A stretch of DNA of 64,000 nucleotides from Schizochytrium sp. TIO01. Lineage: Eukaryota > Sar > Bigyra > Thraustochytrida > Thraustochytriidae. The notes below the pieces were generated by a model, which was not told where the DNA came from, searched no databases, and saw only the letters and a program-made list of their open reading frames with translations. The position numbers were made by a program, and so were the translations under genes. Of the stretch, positions 1-10,834 are shown piece by piece. The DNA lies in NCBI GenBank assembly GCA_004764695.1, contig SMSO01000034.1:4100501-4164500 (forward strand), given 5' to 3'. Within the stretch, counting starts at the first letter, position 1. Every line of letters starts with the position of its first letter.

Positions 1-383
1 TTTTGCTCTACCTGCGTCAGAATCTGATGTTCCAATACCGCTTTGCTAGGGTGCCGGTCAATTCCATCTACTCTAGGCAAAGTTGGTCGTCGGCTCTTGG
101 TAAAGGCCGATGGCCTTCGTGACGAAGAAGATGATGATTTGCGGCTAGACAAATCAGAAGACAGGTGAGACCTCTCAGCTGCTCGTTTGTTAGCCTCTGT
201 GGGCTCGCTTCGGCCTCTGCGGTGGCCTGGGATGGGCACCATTTTGCGGTCCTCTTCGGCGTGGCCTTGGGCCCCATGTGATCTGCCACGTGCTCGCTTC
301 TTGCGAGAACCAGAGGAGGACGAAGAGTTCGACGTCTCCGACGATGACCGCGACAGCAGCGGCCGTGAAGAGAGAAGTCCCAT
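1..383 (-). CDS. Hypothetical Ser/Arg-rich protein, N-terminal part, runs off left edge
   Basis: On the minus strand an open frame starts at an ATG at 381-383 and stays open to the first base of the window, about 127 codons. The start reads MGLLSSRPLLSRSSSETSN and continues with runs of Ser (about residues 16-24 and again near 88-97) and many Arg/Lys, so the visible part is low complexity and probably disordered. No domain is visible and I do not recognise it. The region is more GC-rich than the spacer to its right, which fits coding sequence. Two shorter overlapping frames exist on either strand (68-289 minus, 187-564 plus), but they show no better protein character. The start is a guess, and an upstream exon is possible. 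Confidence 0.4.
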   Translation of the reverse strand, partial: MGLLSSRPLLSRSSSETSNSSSSSGSRKKRARGRSHGAQGHAEEDRKMVPIPGHRRGRSEPTEANKRAAERSHLSSDLSSRKSSSSSSRRPSAFTKSRRPTLPRVDGIDRHPSKAVLEHQILTQVEQ

Positions 384-1800
384 CGCGGAGAGGCAGCTGG
401 TCAGTGCGAGGTTCTCGCTTTGCGCTCTCGGCTTCTGCACAAGTCCAAACCTAGTTTACTCTTCTTTCTTTGACCTGTACCTACTACAAATTATTTCTCT
501 TTCGTTTCTTTTCATTTACCCTTTTATTTTCATTTATAGACTACTACTACTACTTCGTAGCTAGCTAGCTAGCTAGTTATAGTGATAAATAAACTCTTTG
601 TTTTGGTAATCCTCAATCCACACACCGCCTCTGACACAATAGGCTCAAGAAGGGGGTGGTACCTACCTACCTTCATGCCACTGCTCGGTAAGGAGTGAAT
701 GCTTCAGCTGCTTGGAGCCAGCAACAGCAGTGCCACTAACTCGACAGAGCTGCAGACACCTCGCATAACACTCCTGAAGACGGAGTCGAATTCGTTTTAT
801 TCACATTTAGTGCTTTTCTCTTCTGCTGTGTTGTATTACAAAGCGCCAGTTTTATTTATTTATTTAATTGATTATTTATTTACTATGCATGTACAGCACG
901 TAACTCACCAACCACGGAGGTGCTCGGCCAGTCGAAGCCGCAGTTCTTCGTGGGTTATGAGACTCTGGACACAGGGCTGATGGAAAGCAGCGATCGATGG
1001 GAGGACGTGACCTTCCTTGAGGCAGTTAGTTAATTGCAACAAAGCTGCTGCCTTTCACAGATCGTTCGTTCGTTCATGGACGAGGTATTGCGTTAATTCA
1101 TCAATTCATCATTCATCCAATTTCTTTCGTCTTGATAATAATAAAGAAATATAAAAAGGAAAAAAGAAAAAAGGAAAGAAAGAAAGAAGAAAACGAAGTG
1201 ATCCATTCGCTGTGAGGCTTGTGGATACAAGACCACGTGTAGAAGAGGCGCAAGCGACGGGGATTGGAAATGGATGAGATAGACCTCGGACTCTTCTGCG
1301 TTGAAGAAGCCATTCATCGCTGACGATGGAAACTGACGACGAGCGATCGGCCAGACGAACGGCAAAAGGCCTGAACCTCATACAACGAACATCAAAGCAG
1401 CTAACCTGATTTTGGTGCACCCAAAGAAAACTTCAACAACTTGAGAACGCATGTGCTGCGCTCATCTTCAATGAATGACTCCATTCACGGATGGGAAAAT
1501 AGTTTTAATGCTCCTTTTTTCCCTTTCCTTTCCTTCTCTTTCCTTTTCTTCCCTTCAAAATGTGAAGGAAGGTAAGAAGGCATCTATCTTCCTACCTTCC
1601 TACCTACTACGGTTTCGTATATTTCAATGCAAAACAATCGAACTGTGAACGATCTGAAGATTACTCGCGAGCCCGCGTATAAAAACCGTCGCTTCAATGC
1701 TTAGCGGCAGTCTCGCAAGAGCCCACCGCTGCTCTCAAGGCCACAGCCCCGACCCCTTCGACCCCTTTCTACGTATCTTCAAGTCGAAGCAAATGGGCAT
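384..1800. other. Spacer without a recognisable gene
   Basis: AT-rich spacer. It holds a purine tract (about 1141-1197), a pyrimidine tract (about 1511-1556), a run of GCTA steps near 560-580 and TACC-type steps near 658-670 and 1590-1612. The open frames here are low-complexity and I support none as a gene. Confidence 0.5.
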
Positions 1801-1802
1801 TT

Positions 1803-1838
1803 ATTCACTCATTCACTCATTCACTCATTCATTCATTC
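1803..1838. repeat. Short tandem repeat of ATTCACTC type
   Basis: Seen directly: 8-bp steps of ATTCACTC that degrade into ATTC steps at the right end. It is a simple microsatellite in the spacer left of the minisatellite. Confidence 0.8.
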
Positions 1839-1989
1839 GATGTCAAGATGCGGTGCGCGGAGTCCGGTGGGAAAGGGCCACGCGCTGCTTAAAAGAAACC
1901 GACCTCACTTGAAAGACTCTGGGGCCCCAGAGACCTCAGCGAAAGGCCCTCGACCAGTGCGAGCAGGTCCCAGCAAAGCAAGCGAGCAC

Positions 1990-2187
1990 TCGCATCGCAT
2001 CGCATGGCATTGCATCGCATGGCATTGCATTGCATTACATCACATTGCATTGCATTGCATTGCATTGCATTACATCACATTGCATTGCATTGCATTGCAT
2101 TACATCACATTGCATTGCATTGCATTGCATTACATCACATTGCATTGCATTGCATTGCATTACATCACATTGCATTGCATCGCATTG
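1990..2187. repeat. Minisatellite, 30-bp unit built from GCATT steps
   Basis: The array is made of 5-bp GCATT/GCATC/GCATG steps. From about 2070 onward these form a higher-order 30-bp unit: a TACATCA block followed by CATTG steps, repeated about four times with no or few changes. Because 30 is divisible by three, the array is open in several frames on both strands and gives spurious His/Ile/Leu/Ala-rich open frames (for example 1840-2340), which I do not regard as genes. Confidence 0.9.
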
Positions 2188-2223
2188 CAACGAATGCAAC
2201 GAATTCAACGAATGCAACGCATG
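2188..2223. repeat. 9-bp tandem repeat, four copies
   Basis: Seen directly: CAACGAATG, CAACGAATT, CAACGAATG and CAACGCATG in a row, immediately after the 30-bp minisatellite and probably derived from its GCATT steps. Confidence 0.8.
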
Positions 2224-3063
2224 CAGCGAGGAGAAGCAAAGAACGCGGTCGTGCATATTTATTTTGGCAAAGTCTATGATGCGCGAGTTCTTCACTTAAG
2301 GACTGGGTTTTGTGAACTTGGCTTTGGGATGGAGAGCTGATTGTAAAAAGATGCGAGGGAAGTTTGGGTTTTATCATAGAAAGAATGTGCTTTCGGTCGC
2401 TATGATTGCACTAGTGTTTGATGATTTGTTGATGATTTGTTGATGATTTGTTGATATGTAAAAAGGTAATTAATTTATTGAGCTCGAAGAATTCATCGGT
2501 TGAGGAAGGGTTCGAGAGGTCTTTCCGTTTGCTCTCGATGGTCTTCTTTGATGGAAATGTGCTTTGCATATGGCTCGTATCTCTGCGTTGGAGCTGACCT
2601 ATTCAGGAAATGTGCGTTTTGGGTACACATCGAAACTCTCTGCGTTTGCACAGCGATCTTGTGAGACTTGGAATCGATGAGGAAACCATGCGAAAGCTTC
2701 TGCAACCTGATCGGGGAGGCTTTCAACAATACCTTGGAGCTAAGGAAGTTCTGCAGAAGTTGGACGCGAGTCATGCATGGCCCGGCGAGAGAACCACAGA
2801 AGTTCAAGATGGCCCGCTTTAGTTCACTTGCGCTGTGGGCAAAAAGTAAGCAAGCATTGCAAAGGTGTACTTTCAAAGTAGGATGACAAGTAGGATATCC
2901 AGAGTGTAAGTGAAGTATAGAGTGGATTAATCGAAGTAAGTGACCTCACAAGTGAAGTATTGCTCAGGTAAGTAGAGAATGCGGGACCATTCCAAAGAGT
3001 GGATGTGAGAGCACAGGCTTGGTCAGGTAAAGCGCGAAAACTCGTCCACTTTGTCTGGAGACC
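2224..3063. other. Spacer left of the BMT2 gene
   Basis: It contains an 11-bp direct repeat TTGATGATTTG in three exact copies at 2418-2450 with a fourth partial copy. The rest holds short frames on both strands around 2493-2876; none shows a domain or clear codon pattern. The last 100-200 bases are presumably promoter and 5' UTR of the gene starting at 3064. Confidence 0.5.
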
Positions 3064-4173
3064 ATGGCACGTCGAACTGGGCAAAAGAGACCTCGCAATG
3101 ACGATGCAAAGCCCAGTCCAGCGGTGAAGCAGCGGGAAAACTCGAGTTCTGAGGATTTAGAAGACAACAGTGCTGTCCCGGAGGCCAGCATTTCTGAAGA
3201 AGTGCAGACCAGGGACAACGAGCAGAACGGCCTTGCCCAAGGGCATCAAAACGAGGACGACGATGACGCAGCAGATGTAGACGGCGATGCCAAAAAAAAG
3301 CGTAGAAAAAAGAAAAAGAAGAAAGTAATCAAAGGCGTACCGTTGAGCGGCTGGAGACCTCTGACCTCGCAAAAGGAAGCGCGCAAAGTCACATCAAAGT
3401 TTCATGAGCTCACACGTGATCTTGAAAAGCTTGATGCCTCGACAGGTGAGCAAGTGAATCTCTCAAATAAACAACGGCAAGAAGAAAGGGTCAAGATCCA
3501 AGCTCAATTAAACGAATTGGGTGGCCGAGAACGCTATCAAGAAGCCTCTATCCTGCTCACCTCGCTTAACAAGAGCTCATCAAAATGGGTTTTTCAGAAT
3601 ATCACAAAACTCGGTATGAGACCATCCAAGGGGTCTAAGCCGTTGCAAGTTCTCGAAGTAGGAGCCATCAATACTCAATTGGTATCCTGCCCTTGGCTTG
3701 ATGTCCTTGCTATCGATATCAAGTCCAGACACCCTCTTATTAAAGAACTCGACTTCTTCAAGGTTCCCATCAAGCCTGCCGCTCGCTTTGATGTTATTTG
3801 CAATGCCATGGTCGTAAACTGCGTTCCAACTCCCGAGGCCCGAGGTGAAATGCTGGTGCGTTGTACTCGATTATTGAAAAAAAACGGTTTATTTTGCTTT
3901 GTCTTGCCACAGCGTTGCGTAGGACAGCCTTCGACAAGTGGGATGCTGAAAATCATGAAGCTTCTAGGCTTTGAGGTTTTCAACACCAGTGAAAGTCCAA
4001 AGATATCTTTTTTTGCTGGTCGAAAAATTATGGACTGTTGGCACGAAGGCGAATCAAACTCAGAGACGCTCACTAAATACCTCAATAAGGTTAATATGCG
4101 GGCACAAGATCCAGCCTTCGCTGTGACCTTTTCTGAAAAGGTCCTCGCAGAATGTTGCTGCTGCAAGAAATAG
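3064..4173 (+). CDS. BMT2: 25S/28S rRNA adenine-N1 methyltransferase, BMT2 family
   Basis: A 369-aa SAM-dependent methyltransferase of the Bmt2 family. Yeast Bmt2 makes m1A on 25S rRNA in the nucleolus; animal relatives are SAMTOR. Residues 1-75 are acidic and disordered, and 77-91 form a Lys/Arg cluster that could be a nuclear/nucleolar signal. Family signs: YQEASI near 159, then SSSKW; the SAM-binding loop VLEVGAI near 195-201; AIDIKSRHP after it, where the acidic residue should contact the ribose; a block RFDVICNAMVVNCVPTPEAR near 241-260; and GLFCFVLPQRCV near 275. The start ATG sits in ACCATGG, a good initiation context. Single exon. The yeast-type role is inferred from family; a SAMTOR-like sensing role cannot be excluded, but the basic N-terminus favours the rRNA enzyme. 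Confidence 0.85.
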   Translation: MARRTGQKRPRNDDAKPSPAVKQRENSSSEDLEDNSAVPEASISEEVQTRDNEQNGLAQGHQNEDDDDAADVDGDAKKKRRKKKKKKVIKGVPLSGWRPLTSQKEARKVTSKFHELTRDLEKLDASTGEQVNLSNKQRQEERVKIQAQLNELGGRERYQEASILLTSLNKSSSKWVFQNITKLGMRPSKGSKPLQVLEVGAINTQLVSCPWLDVLAIDIKSRHPLIKELDFFKVPIKPAARFDVICNAMVVNCVPTPEARGEMLVRCTRLLKKNGLFCFVLPQRCVGQPSTSGMLKIMKLLGFEVFNTSESPKISFFAGRKIMDCWHEGESNSETLTKYLNKVNMRAQDPAFAVTFSEKVLAECCCCKK

Positions 4174-4532
4174 ATCTTTTAAAGCAGACCCATCTTCCTC
4201 AAACTAAAACCTTTCTGTAACATCATACCACCTATTAGAGATTTCAAAGTATTCTAATTGGAACTCCATTTCTAAACCCATATCTTACTTTTGTTTAGTT
4301 CATCCGATCTTGCTCTACCTTGGCCATAAGCGTTTTTCTTCTTTTGGTCGTTGAGAGGTTTGCAATATACTTCCTCTAGCATAAATCAGAGGGATTGCAT
4401 CGCCAGATTTTTAGTACAAAACAAAAGTATCATGGAGTACTTTTGCTATCAGAAACAAGTCTAAAGGACGCCATGTCGTAAGAAATATAAAGTGAAATCA
4501 TTCATACATTCATACAGATTTAATCGGCTTAC
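4174..4532. other. Convergent 3' spacer
   Basis: AT-rich spacer between the ends of BMT2 (plus) and the CEP131-like gene (minus). It presumably holds both 3' UTRs and poly(A) sites. No further feature seen. Confidence 0.5.
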
Positions 4533-6878
4533 TTAGTTACCACCTCCTGAAACGAAGTCTTGACGCTGTTTCTCCAAAAGTTCATCGTAGGAAGCAAAAC
4601 GGCCCTCCATCTCTTCAATCTGAGCACGTAGAGCACGAATTGTTTCATCTTTTCGAGACAATGTAGTCCTGACGCGACGGTGGATCTCAGCTGTCTCTTC
4701 CTCAAATGCGGACCGCATCTCTGTTTCTGATTGTTTGCGTGCGGCAACTTCATGCGATAAATTTTCCTGTAGTGATTCGATCGTTGCCTGAAGCTCTGCC
4801 TGCCGACGAATGTAATTAGAATTACGATCAGCGTACTCACTACGCACCTTTTGTTCGCGCTCAGCAAGCAGATCATTTATTGAAGCGACCTTGCCATTTA
4901 ATTCAACAATCCGCCGTTCTCTCTGCTCTGCTTGATGTTCTAAATCTCTGACACGTGATTCAGCAGAACTGAAAGTTTGCTTCTCAGCTTGACGTGCATC
5001 CCGAAGATGCTCATACTTGGTTCTCCAATCTTGAGCTTCTTGTTTGGCTTCTTGTATTTGGGTCTTAGCCCGTGTCTCCGCCTGCCGAATACTATTTTGC
5101 TGCTCAACCTTTTTTTCCGCACTTTTACTCTCTTGCTCAGCGTAGAGTTTGCTAATAATTGCATCAATTTGTTTATCGCGTTGCGCTGTGAGCTTTTCAC
5201 GAATCTTCTTCTCGTCAGCCGCGGCCTTTTCCTCAAGCTTGCGCACAACTCGAGCTTGCCATTGCTCTTTCTCAATGGCCCACTTTTGCTCGAGGCCCTC
5301 AAGCTGAGTTTCCAGGCGTTGTTTCTCCACCTCAAGTTCACTCTCTCGCTGACGTGCAGAGTCAGCAATACGCTCACGAAGTGATGCTTGTGTCTCTTGG
5401 AGCTCGTTGCGATGACGTTTCCGCAAATCCTCAAATTCCCCCTCCAGTCGAGCGCGCTGTGCCTTGAGGTCCTCTTGGTGCCTTTCCTCCATTTGACGTA
5501 ATTTCGCCAGCATTGATGTACGCTCACTGCTACGTACTTCTTCAAGATCAGCTTCATGCCGAGATCGCAATTCTGCAAGAGCTCGTTCCTTTTCGCGCTC
5601 CTGAGCGTCGCGAATCGCTCGGACCTCGTCTTTAAATTTGTCCTCGATAATTCTTAGGTCGTCCTTATGTTTGGCGAGAATACTTTGGACCTCCGGCTCA
5701 AGACCTTTAATGGTGAGCTCCTTGAGCTCCCTGGTTTTTTCCTTTTGCCAGCGCTGGCGTTTGGCAGCATCTGCTGCGGCCATAGTCTCCTTGACTCGTG
5801 TCATCTCTCGACTATGCTGATCATCCATTTCCCTAACCTTACGTGCCATGTCTTCTTCACCTCGTTTGATTCGCGAAGCAAGTTCTTCAACCTTAGCAGC
5901 CAACTGCTTCTTATCAGCAAGAAGCTTATCAATAAAACCCAGGTGCCTAGCAACCGCTTGCTCATGTTCCTTTCGTTGTTCCTCCATCATCTGCTGCGAG
6001 TCGTTTGACGCTTTATGCATCGCCTCAGATTTTTCCCGACGCGAAGACTCCAAAGCGCGTTTCAAAGCGTCAATAGTTTTACGCTTGTCTTCAAGCTCCA
6101 GTTTTAACGAAGTATACCTAGACGAACGTTGGCTTGTGGATGTTGTCATACGAGAGGAGGAAGCTACTGAAGAGATTGCAGGAGAGTCAACCGCGAAGTG
6201 AGATCTTGTTTCACAATCGTCTTCCAGATGGCACGGCACACGACGTACGGAACTCAATGGCCCCTGTGTCATGTCAACTTGTTTTTGCTCACTATGCGTA
6301 CTTAACCCGGCAGAAGGCCCTGAGCGCCCACTTTGTGTACGCGATCTCGAGCTTGAAGCACTCCCAAGGCTGGGGTAACTTTTCATGTGATTCGAAATAG
6401 GGTGCATTGACAAGGGGGTAACACTATTATGATCGCTGTGCCGTTTATCTGGTGCTTCCCCAGATGAACAATCCTCAAGATCATCATAGTCATCGTCTTC
6501 GGCTTCCCAGTCATAGCGTTTCCCGTCTTTGTAACCTAATCTTGAAATAGTAGCATCTCTCTCTCCTGCAGCAGACTCAGCTGCTTCATCAAGGAAAGAA
6601 AGAAGCTCATCCTTGATTCCGTTTTCTGTTGCGCGAACTACCTTGGCAGGTTTCTCAGCAAACGCAATCCGGGGTCTTTCATTTAATCGCGAGCTTTGGT
6701 TTTCGTCATCTGCATCTGCAAATTTACTCTCACGCAGATTTGCGTCAAATGATTTGAAGCTCCTTGTGGACGAAGCCCCCCTTTGCTCATTTCCACCCCG
6801 TGGGGTACTTGCGAGACGCTCGCGATTAAGCTTGAGGGAATCTGTCAGGTTTTCCTTTCGCAGCTTACGAGAAACCAT
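4533..6878 (-). CDS. CEP131: CEP131/AZI1-like centriolar satellite and ciliary coiled-coil protein
   Basis: A 781-aa protein. Residues 1-250 are polar and probably disordered, with acidic patches. From about 255 to the end it is almost continuous heptad coiled coil rich in Glu, Lys, Arg and Gln. The C-terminus is the diagnostic part: a block around IHRRVRTTLSRKDETIRALR followed by a segment ending in ELLEKQRQDF closely follows the C-terminal pattern of CEP131 (AZI1, Drosophila Dila), where a VHQRVK-like stretch is followed by a LEELLE-type end. CEP131 works at centriolar satellites and the transition zone and is needed for cilium assembly, so its presence fits a flagellated zoospore stage. 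It is shorter than animal CEP131 (about 1080 aa). The start ATG at 6876-6878 is the first in frame. Coiled-coil similarity can mislead, so the assignment rests mainly on the C-terminus. Confidence 0.7.
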   Translation of the reverse strand: MVSRKLRKENLTDSLKLNRERLASTPRGGNEQRGASSTRSFKSFDANLRESKFADADDENQSSRLNERPRIAFAEKPAKVVRATENGIKDELLSFLDEAAESAAGERDATISRLGYKDGKRYDWEAEDDDYDDLEDCSSGEAPDKRHSDHNSVTPLSMHPISNHMKSYPSLGSASSSRSRTQSGRSGPSAGLSTHSEQKQVDMTQGPLSSVRRVPCHLEDDCETRSHFAVDSPAISSVASSSRMTTSTSQRSSRYTSLKLELEDKRKTIDALKRALESSRREKSEAMHKASNDSQQMMEEQRKEHEQAVARHLGFIDKLLADKKQLAAKVEELASRIKRGEEDMARKVREMDDQHSREMTRVKETMAAADAAKRQRWQKEKTRELKELTIKGLEPEVQSILAKHKDDLRIIEDKFKDEVRAIRDAQEREKERALAELRSRHEADLEEVRSSERTSMLAKLRQMEERHQEDLKAQRARLEGEFEDLRKRHRNELQETQASLRERIADSARQRESELEVEKQRLETQLEGLEQKWAIEKEQWQARVVRKLEEKAAADEKKIREKLTAQRDKQIDAIISKLYAEQESKSAEKKVEQQNSIRQAETRAKTQIQEAKQEAQDWRTKYEHLRDARQAEKQTFSSAESRVRDLEHQAEQRERRIVELNGKVASINDLLAEREQKVRSEYADRNSNYIRRQAELQATIESLQENLSHEVAARKQSETEMRSAFEEETAEIHRRVRTTLSRKDETIRALRAQIEEMEGRFASYDELLEKQRQDFVSGGGN

Positions 6879-7715
6879 CTGTGAACGCGCAGAATTGTTG
6901 GCTTACTTAATCCAGAAGAAATAGAACACAGTCACTACTGTGCCCTTGAGAGTTAGCCCTGGCAGTTTCCCTGCTTGGCTGACTTGCAGGGCCTGCACTT
7001 ACAACAACCAGAAGCCAGCAGGAAAGCTGTCGTGTCCGTTCACGCTTTGGTCTCTCCCAGGCCTGACTGGGCCTACACAAACTCTGTAAAGCAACCTCTC
7101 TCTAGCACTGCAATATGAGCCCTCCTCTCCTCTTCATGTACTATTGTTTATAATACCTCCGAATGTAACGCAATTTGTTATTCTATATCTATGCATTACT
7201 AGCGCTCAAATACCTTTACACCTTTCAGAGCATACTCTCAACACAGAAATTCAATGCTCTCCTGACATACCCGCCCCTTGAATTCGAAGAAACATTACAT
7301 TCCTAGTCAACAATCGAGCAATGTCCTTAGCCAATAACGGGATCCCAGCTTTGCTTCAAGTTACGAAGCAACCCATCCAGGGGCTTGTGTAATCATGGCT
7401 CCCGCTGTCCACAAAGCTCGACTCCTCGTCAACGGTCATTTCCAGAAACCACAATTTGGACAATTTGAACAACGCTTTATTATTTCATAATGAGTTGCGG
7501 AACGTTCCAAGAACTATTTAACTACCGCTCACGCTATCCCCTTGGTTTATGATTGAGACGCCCTACTCATACCAATCTCAAGATTGATCGTCAACCAGCT
7601 TTGACTCTTTCGCGCTTAGAAGCGGACGTTCTGCTTGTCTACAAACGATTGATGAGGCGTGAGGTGTAGCTAATAGGTCCTTCTTCAGCAAAACGCAGTT
7701 TCTCTGTTCGACGCA
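6879..7715. other. Divergent promoter region
   Basis: Spacer between two divergently transcribed genes (CEP131-like on minus, the 764-aa protein on plus). It must hold both 5' UTRs and promoters. I see no clear TATA element, tRNA or repeat. Confidence 0.45.
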
Positions 7716-10010
7716 ATGAAGCGTTCAAGGCGGAGGTCTGCGGAGGAGAGCGACTATGGAGAGGAAGATGACGAAAGTTTTCTCAGTGAATACGTTAGTG
7801 AGGATGATGACGTCCAGCACAAATCACCACGCTCTTCAGGATGGGCTCCTAGTGTTGATGAAAAGGCGCAGCTTGTCTACTGGCTTCGGGATCTTGGCGA
7901 GTTCGTGCCCGCCACAGACTGGGATGTGGATGCTGTGGCCCGTTATTTAGCCATTCGCATCGTAGATATGCACACGAGAAAGGACGATTTCCGGCCTAAG
8001 CAGGGAGTTCTGATGCGATTATTTAGAAATGTCATCCAATTAGACGAGCACGAAGCTGCATTATTGCTCAGAAACTGGGTTGCCAAGGTCCTCCAAATTG
8101 ATAAACGGACGCTCAATAATGAGCTTGGGGCAGTACCGAATCCGAAGCGTATATACGCATACTCCCGAGTAGGCAAAACCCCTGAGGAGCGTGTGAAACA
8201 GCTCGAAGCTGCTATTGCATTCACGCCATCAAGAGTTCAGAAACAGTTAGCTCGCACAAAAGAATGGTTTCAGTTACTCGACACATATATTCGAAGCGGG
8301 GACACAAGTTTACTTGATTTTTTACTGAAGCACCACCCAACGATTTGGGTTGAACTTGTCCTTGTCTTTGGCGCTGAACGTTGCGAAGACAAAGAGAAGG
8401 AATCTTTACATACAAATCTAGAGGCCAGATCGCAAATACAAATATCCACATCTGGCGATAAAGATGCGAAAGAGATAAAGCTTGATGAAGGGGAGCACCG
8501 AGATACAGCAAATAGCAAAAACGATTACGGGCCTACTTATGCGGACTCTGGCAATTTTGCCAAAGAGGAAGGTGATCAAGTTGGTAATGACAAGGTAAAC
8601 TCTGTGGATTTGAAATTAGTCAAGGTGCTAGAGACCTGCCATCCTCGCGCACGTCCAGGTCAGGGGATTCTTCCTGAAGACGCCGAAAGCCGCTTTCAAC
8701 AAGGTTTGTGGAGCAGCTTACCTGAGGATATTGAGGCAGTTTCACAATTTCTTCAGGATTATGATGAGACAAAGCTGTTATTTCAAGGCCCACGTGAAGC
8801 AAACACAGACAGCCTTGAAACAGATATAGCAGCATTGCATCCTTGCACTTTCCAGGTTCTTGAAGGTGATTTCAGCTTTATTCCAAACGAGTGGGCGCTT
8901 TTAGAAAGTGGGTTCACCTCTCCTATATTGCCGCCTATCGTCCACTGGCAACGTCTCTCAATGGGATTCACACCGTCACAAGGATGGTGGACAGCTAAAG
9001 CCCAGCAAGTCAGTGCAGCGCTTTCACAGTTGGATGCGCTGGACATTGGTCAACCACATTTAGCTCTCTTGCGATTTGATCGAATCGAATGGCTTTACGC
9101 CGTACTATTTAGCGACGAAGCACTCGGTAAAGAAGCCCTAGCCCAAGACTACTGCCGTCGTGCTGTAAGCAAACAACATTTAATTATTATGTCGAGTTTG
9201 CTTCGTGCAGATGAAGTAGAGCCCCTCTTTATCAAGGCTTTGCGTTTGCGTGTGCCATTAACCCGTGTGTTTCCAGGCGGGAAGAAACCTCGGTTATTTG
9301 GCGTGCTCTTTAGTTTGGCAGAAAAAATAGTTCACAATCTTGTCCAGGGCAACAAAAAGCTATCAGTAATGGCCTATCCCCTCACAGCAGCCGTAGCGCG
9401 TTTGCTTGATCAGGGAGATACTATTACAAAAACAAATATATCGGAATTGGCGGAAAGCTTGGCACGGTCAATACGTAATAGAATTCGTAAAATCCGCGAT
9501 CGTGCGCTAGTTGAATCCATAGAAGAAAGAGTTGCACGAGTTGTAGATTGGGCGGAACCAACGGCTGATCCGACGTTTAAGTACTTCACAGAGGGTCACC
9601 TTAATAAGGACAAACTCGTTGAGTTTCTACTTTCACAAGATCGTGATTTGCATCTTCCCAAGGGAACTCAAAATTGCAAAACAGTGTCATCAGCCCGAAA
9701 GACTCGAACTAGAGCGTCACGTCAAGCTGACACCAATTCTGAAAATCAAGCAGACGACTTCAGCATCCCGGCCATCTGGGCGGGTCTTGAAGCCATAGAG
9801 TCTTCCGAAGATTTACAGCCACAGAGTGAAATCACAGGGATTGCGCTCACAGACCATTTCCGAGTTCTCGAGATAGTCCAGCCATTGCGTAACGAAGGTA
9901 TGCCTTCAGAAAAATCCATCACGTATCGTAAGTATCCGTCTTTCGTCCAACACCGCGACTGCCTTGTTCTCGAGGAAATCAAACACCTGGAGTCAATGCT
10001 GGGCGCTTGA
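7716..10010 (+). CDS. Unrecognised 764-aa protein with acidic/basic N-terminus
   Basis: A single-exon gene starting MKRSRRRS at the first ATG in frame. Residues 1-40 mix a basic patch with acidic residues, which suggests a nuclear protein (inference). Residues about 55-220 form a well-structured, largely helical segment (Trp- and Leu-rich). Residues about 225-310 are polar and probably a linker. Residues about 330-620 form a second helical region, and the last 100 are again partly disordered with a final helical stretch. I recognise no named domain, catalytic motif, membrane span or signal peptide. Codon use resembles the neighbours. It is divergent from the CEP131-like gene, which may mean shared regulation but does not prove shared function. 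Confidence 0.75.
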   Translation: MKRSRRRSAEESDYGEEDDESFLSEYVSEDDDVQHKSPRSSGWAPSVDEKAQLVYWLRDLGEFVPATDWDVDAVARYLAIRIVDMHTRKDDFRPKQGVLMRLFRNVIQLDEHEAALLLRNWVAKVLQIDKRTLNNELGAVPNPKRIYAYSRVGKTPEERVKQLEAAIAFTPSRVQKQLARTKEWFQLLDTYIRSGDTSLLDFLLKHHPTIWVELVLVFGAERCEDKEKESLHTNLEARSQIQISTSGDKDAKEIKLDEGEHRDTANSKNDYGPTYADSGNFAKEEGDQVGNDKVNSVDLKLVKVLETCHPRARPGQGILPEDAESRFQQGLWSSLPEDIEAVSQFLQDYDETKLLFQGPREANTDSLETDIAALHPCTFQVLEGDFSFIPNEWALLESGFTSPILPPIVHWQRLSMGFTPSQGWWTAKAQQVSAALSQLDALDIGQPHLALLRFDRIEWLYAVLFSDEALGKEALAQDYCRRAVSKQHLIIMSSLLRADEVEPLFIKALRLRVPLTRVFPGGKKPRLFGVLFSLAEKIVHNLVQGNKKLSVMAYPLTAAVARLLDQGDTITKTNISELAESLARSIRNRIRKIRDRALVESIEERVARVVDWAEPTADPTFKYFTEGHLNKDKLVEFLLSQDRDLHLPKGTQNCKTVSSARKTRTRASRQADTNSENQADDFSIPAIWAGLEAIESSEDLQPQSEITGIALTDHFRVLEIVQPLRNEGMPSEKSITYRKYPSFVQHRDCLVLEEIKHLESMLGA

Positions 10011-10834
10011 ATGAATTACCACAAACAATCCCTTCCCAATAATATATGTTTGTAATTTGAAAGGAAACTGTATTTCTCATCTTTTTTAATGATGGTTTTT
10101 TAATATCATTATCAGAGCTAGCTTCTTGAAAATATAACTTCAAACTTGCAGATGCTGAATTTAAATTAACGAACACATTGGATACTTGCAAAAGGAGCGG
10201 TTGGTACTTCAGAATAAGTTTTTTATCCGAATATCCGTAATTGTGCCTTCAATTTTTTTATATTTTAAGTTAAAAGAGGATAAAGCAAAACACGGGCTTT
10301 GGTACCACCGCTCTGATTTAGGCTATTCTTAACAACAATTATGATCGTTGTTCACTCTGCTGGTAAATGTTTATAAATACTCTGGCAGAGTGGGGGGGGG
10401 GGATATAGTACAAATGAAATCACGAGATATCTCAGTAAGGGAGATGCTTCTACTCTTCGAATCAATATATTTTCCATGTTAATATCGTAACTTTGTTTGG
10501 TACCTCCTTCTTTTCTCAGTTTATATATATGTGTTGTTCATATATACGAGCATCTATACGTACCAATCACGTATACAAACCGCTGCAGAAACTCTAAAAA
10601 GGAAAGTACAGTTGCGTACCTACTATCATTGTCTCTAATTGACAACGCAATAGCGGGCAACAATAAGATTAAACACCTTGCATTATTTGCGTGAATACAA
10701 CTTTAGCAATCTCAAGGTTGTGGTTCTGGGTTCTCTATGTTTGTATTTTTCTATTTTCTTTTTCTTATTTTTGGGGGGCGGGAGGGGCGATGTGCAGAGT
10801 GAAGTGAGGAAGAGATGGGTCAATCATCTCTCCT
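10011..10834. other. Convergent spacer with homopolymer G runs
   Basis: AT-rich spacer between two convergent genes. Notable are a run of about eleven G near 10391 and a second G-rich stretch (near 10770-10790). No gene is supported; the plus-strand frame at 10678-11052 overlaps the 3' end of the MYND gene and is a shadow of it. Confidence 0.5.

Noticed and set aside
1840-2340. Open frames of about 90-166 codons rich in His, Ile, Leu and Ala
   Set aside because: They are translations of the 30-bp minisatellite, which is open in several frames on both strands because its unit length is a multiple of three.
2493-2876. Overlapping frames upstream of BMT2 (127 codons minus, 70 codons plus)
   Set aside because: The plus frame has a short protein-like stretch, but it ends without a domain and no splice pattern supports it.
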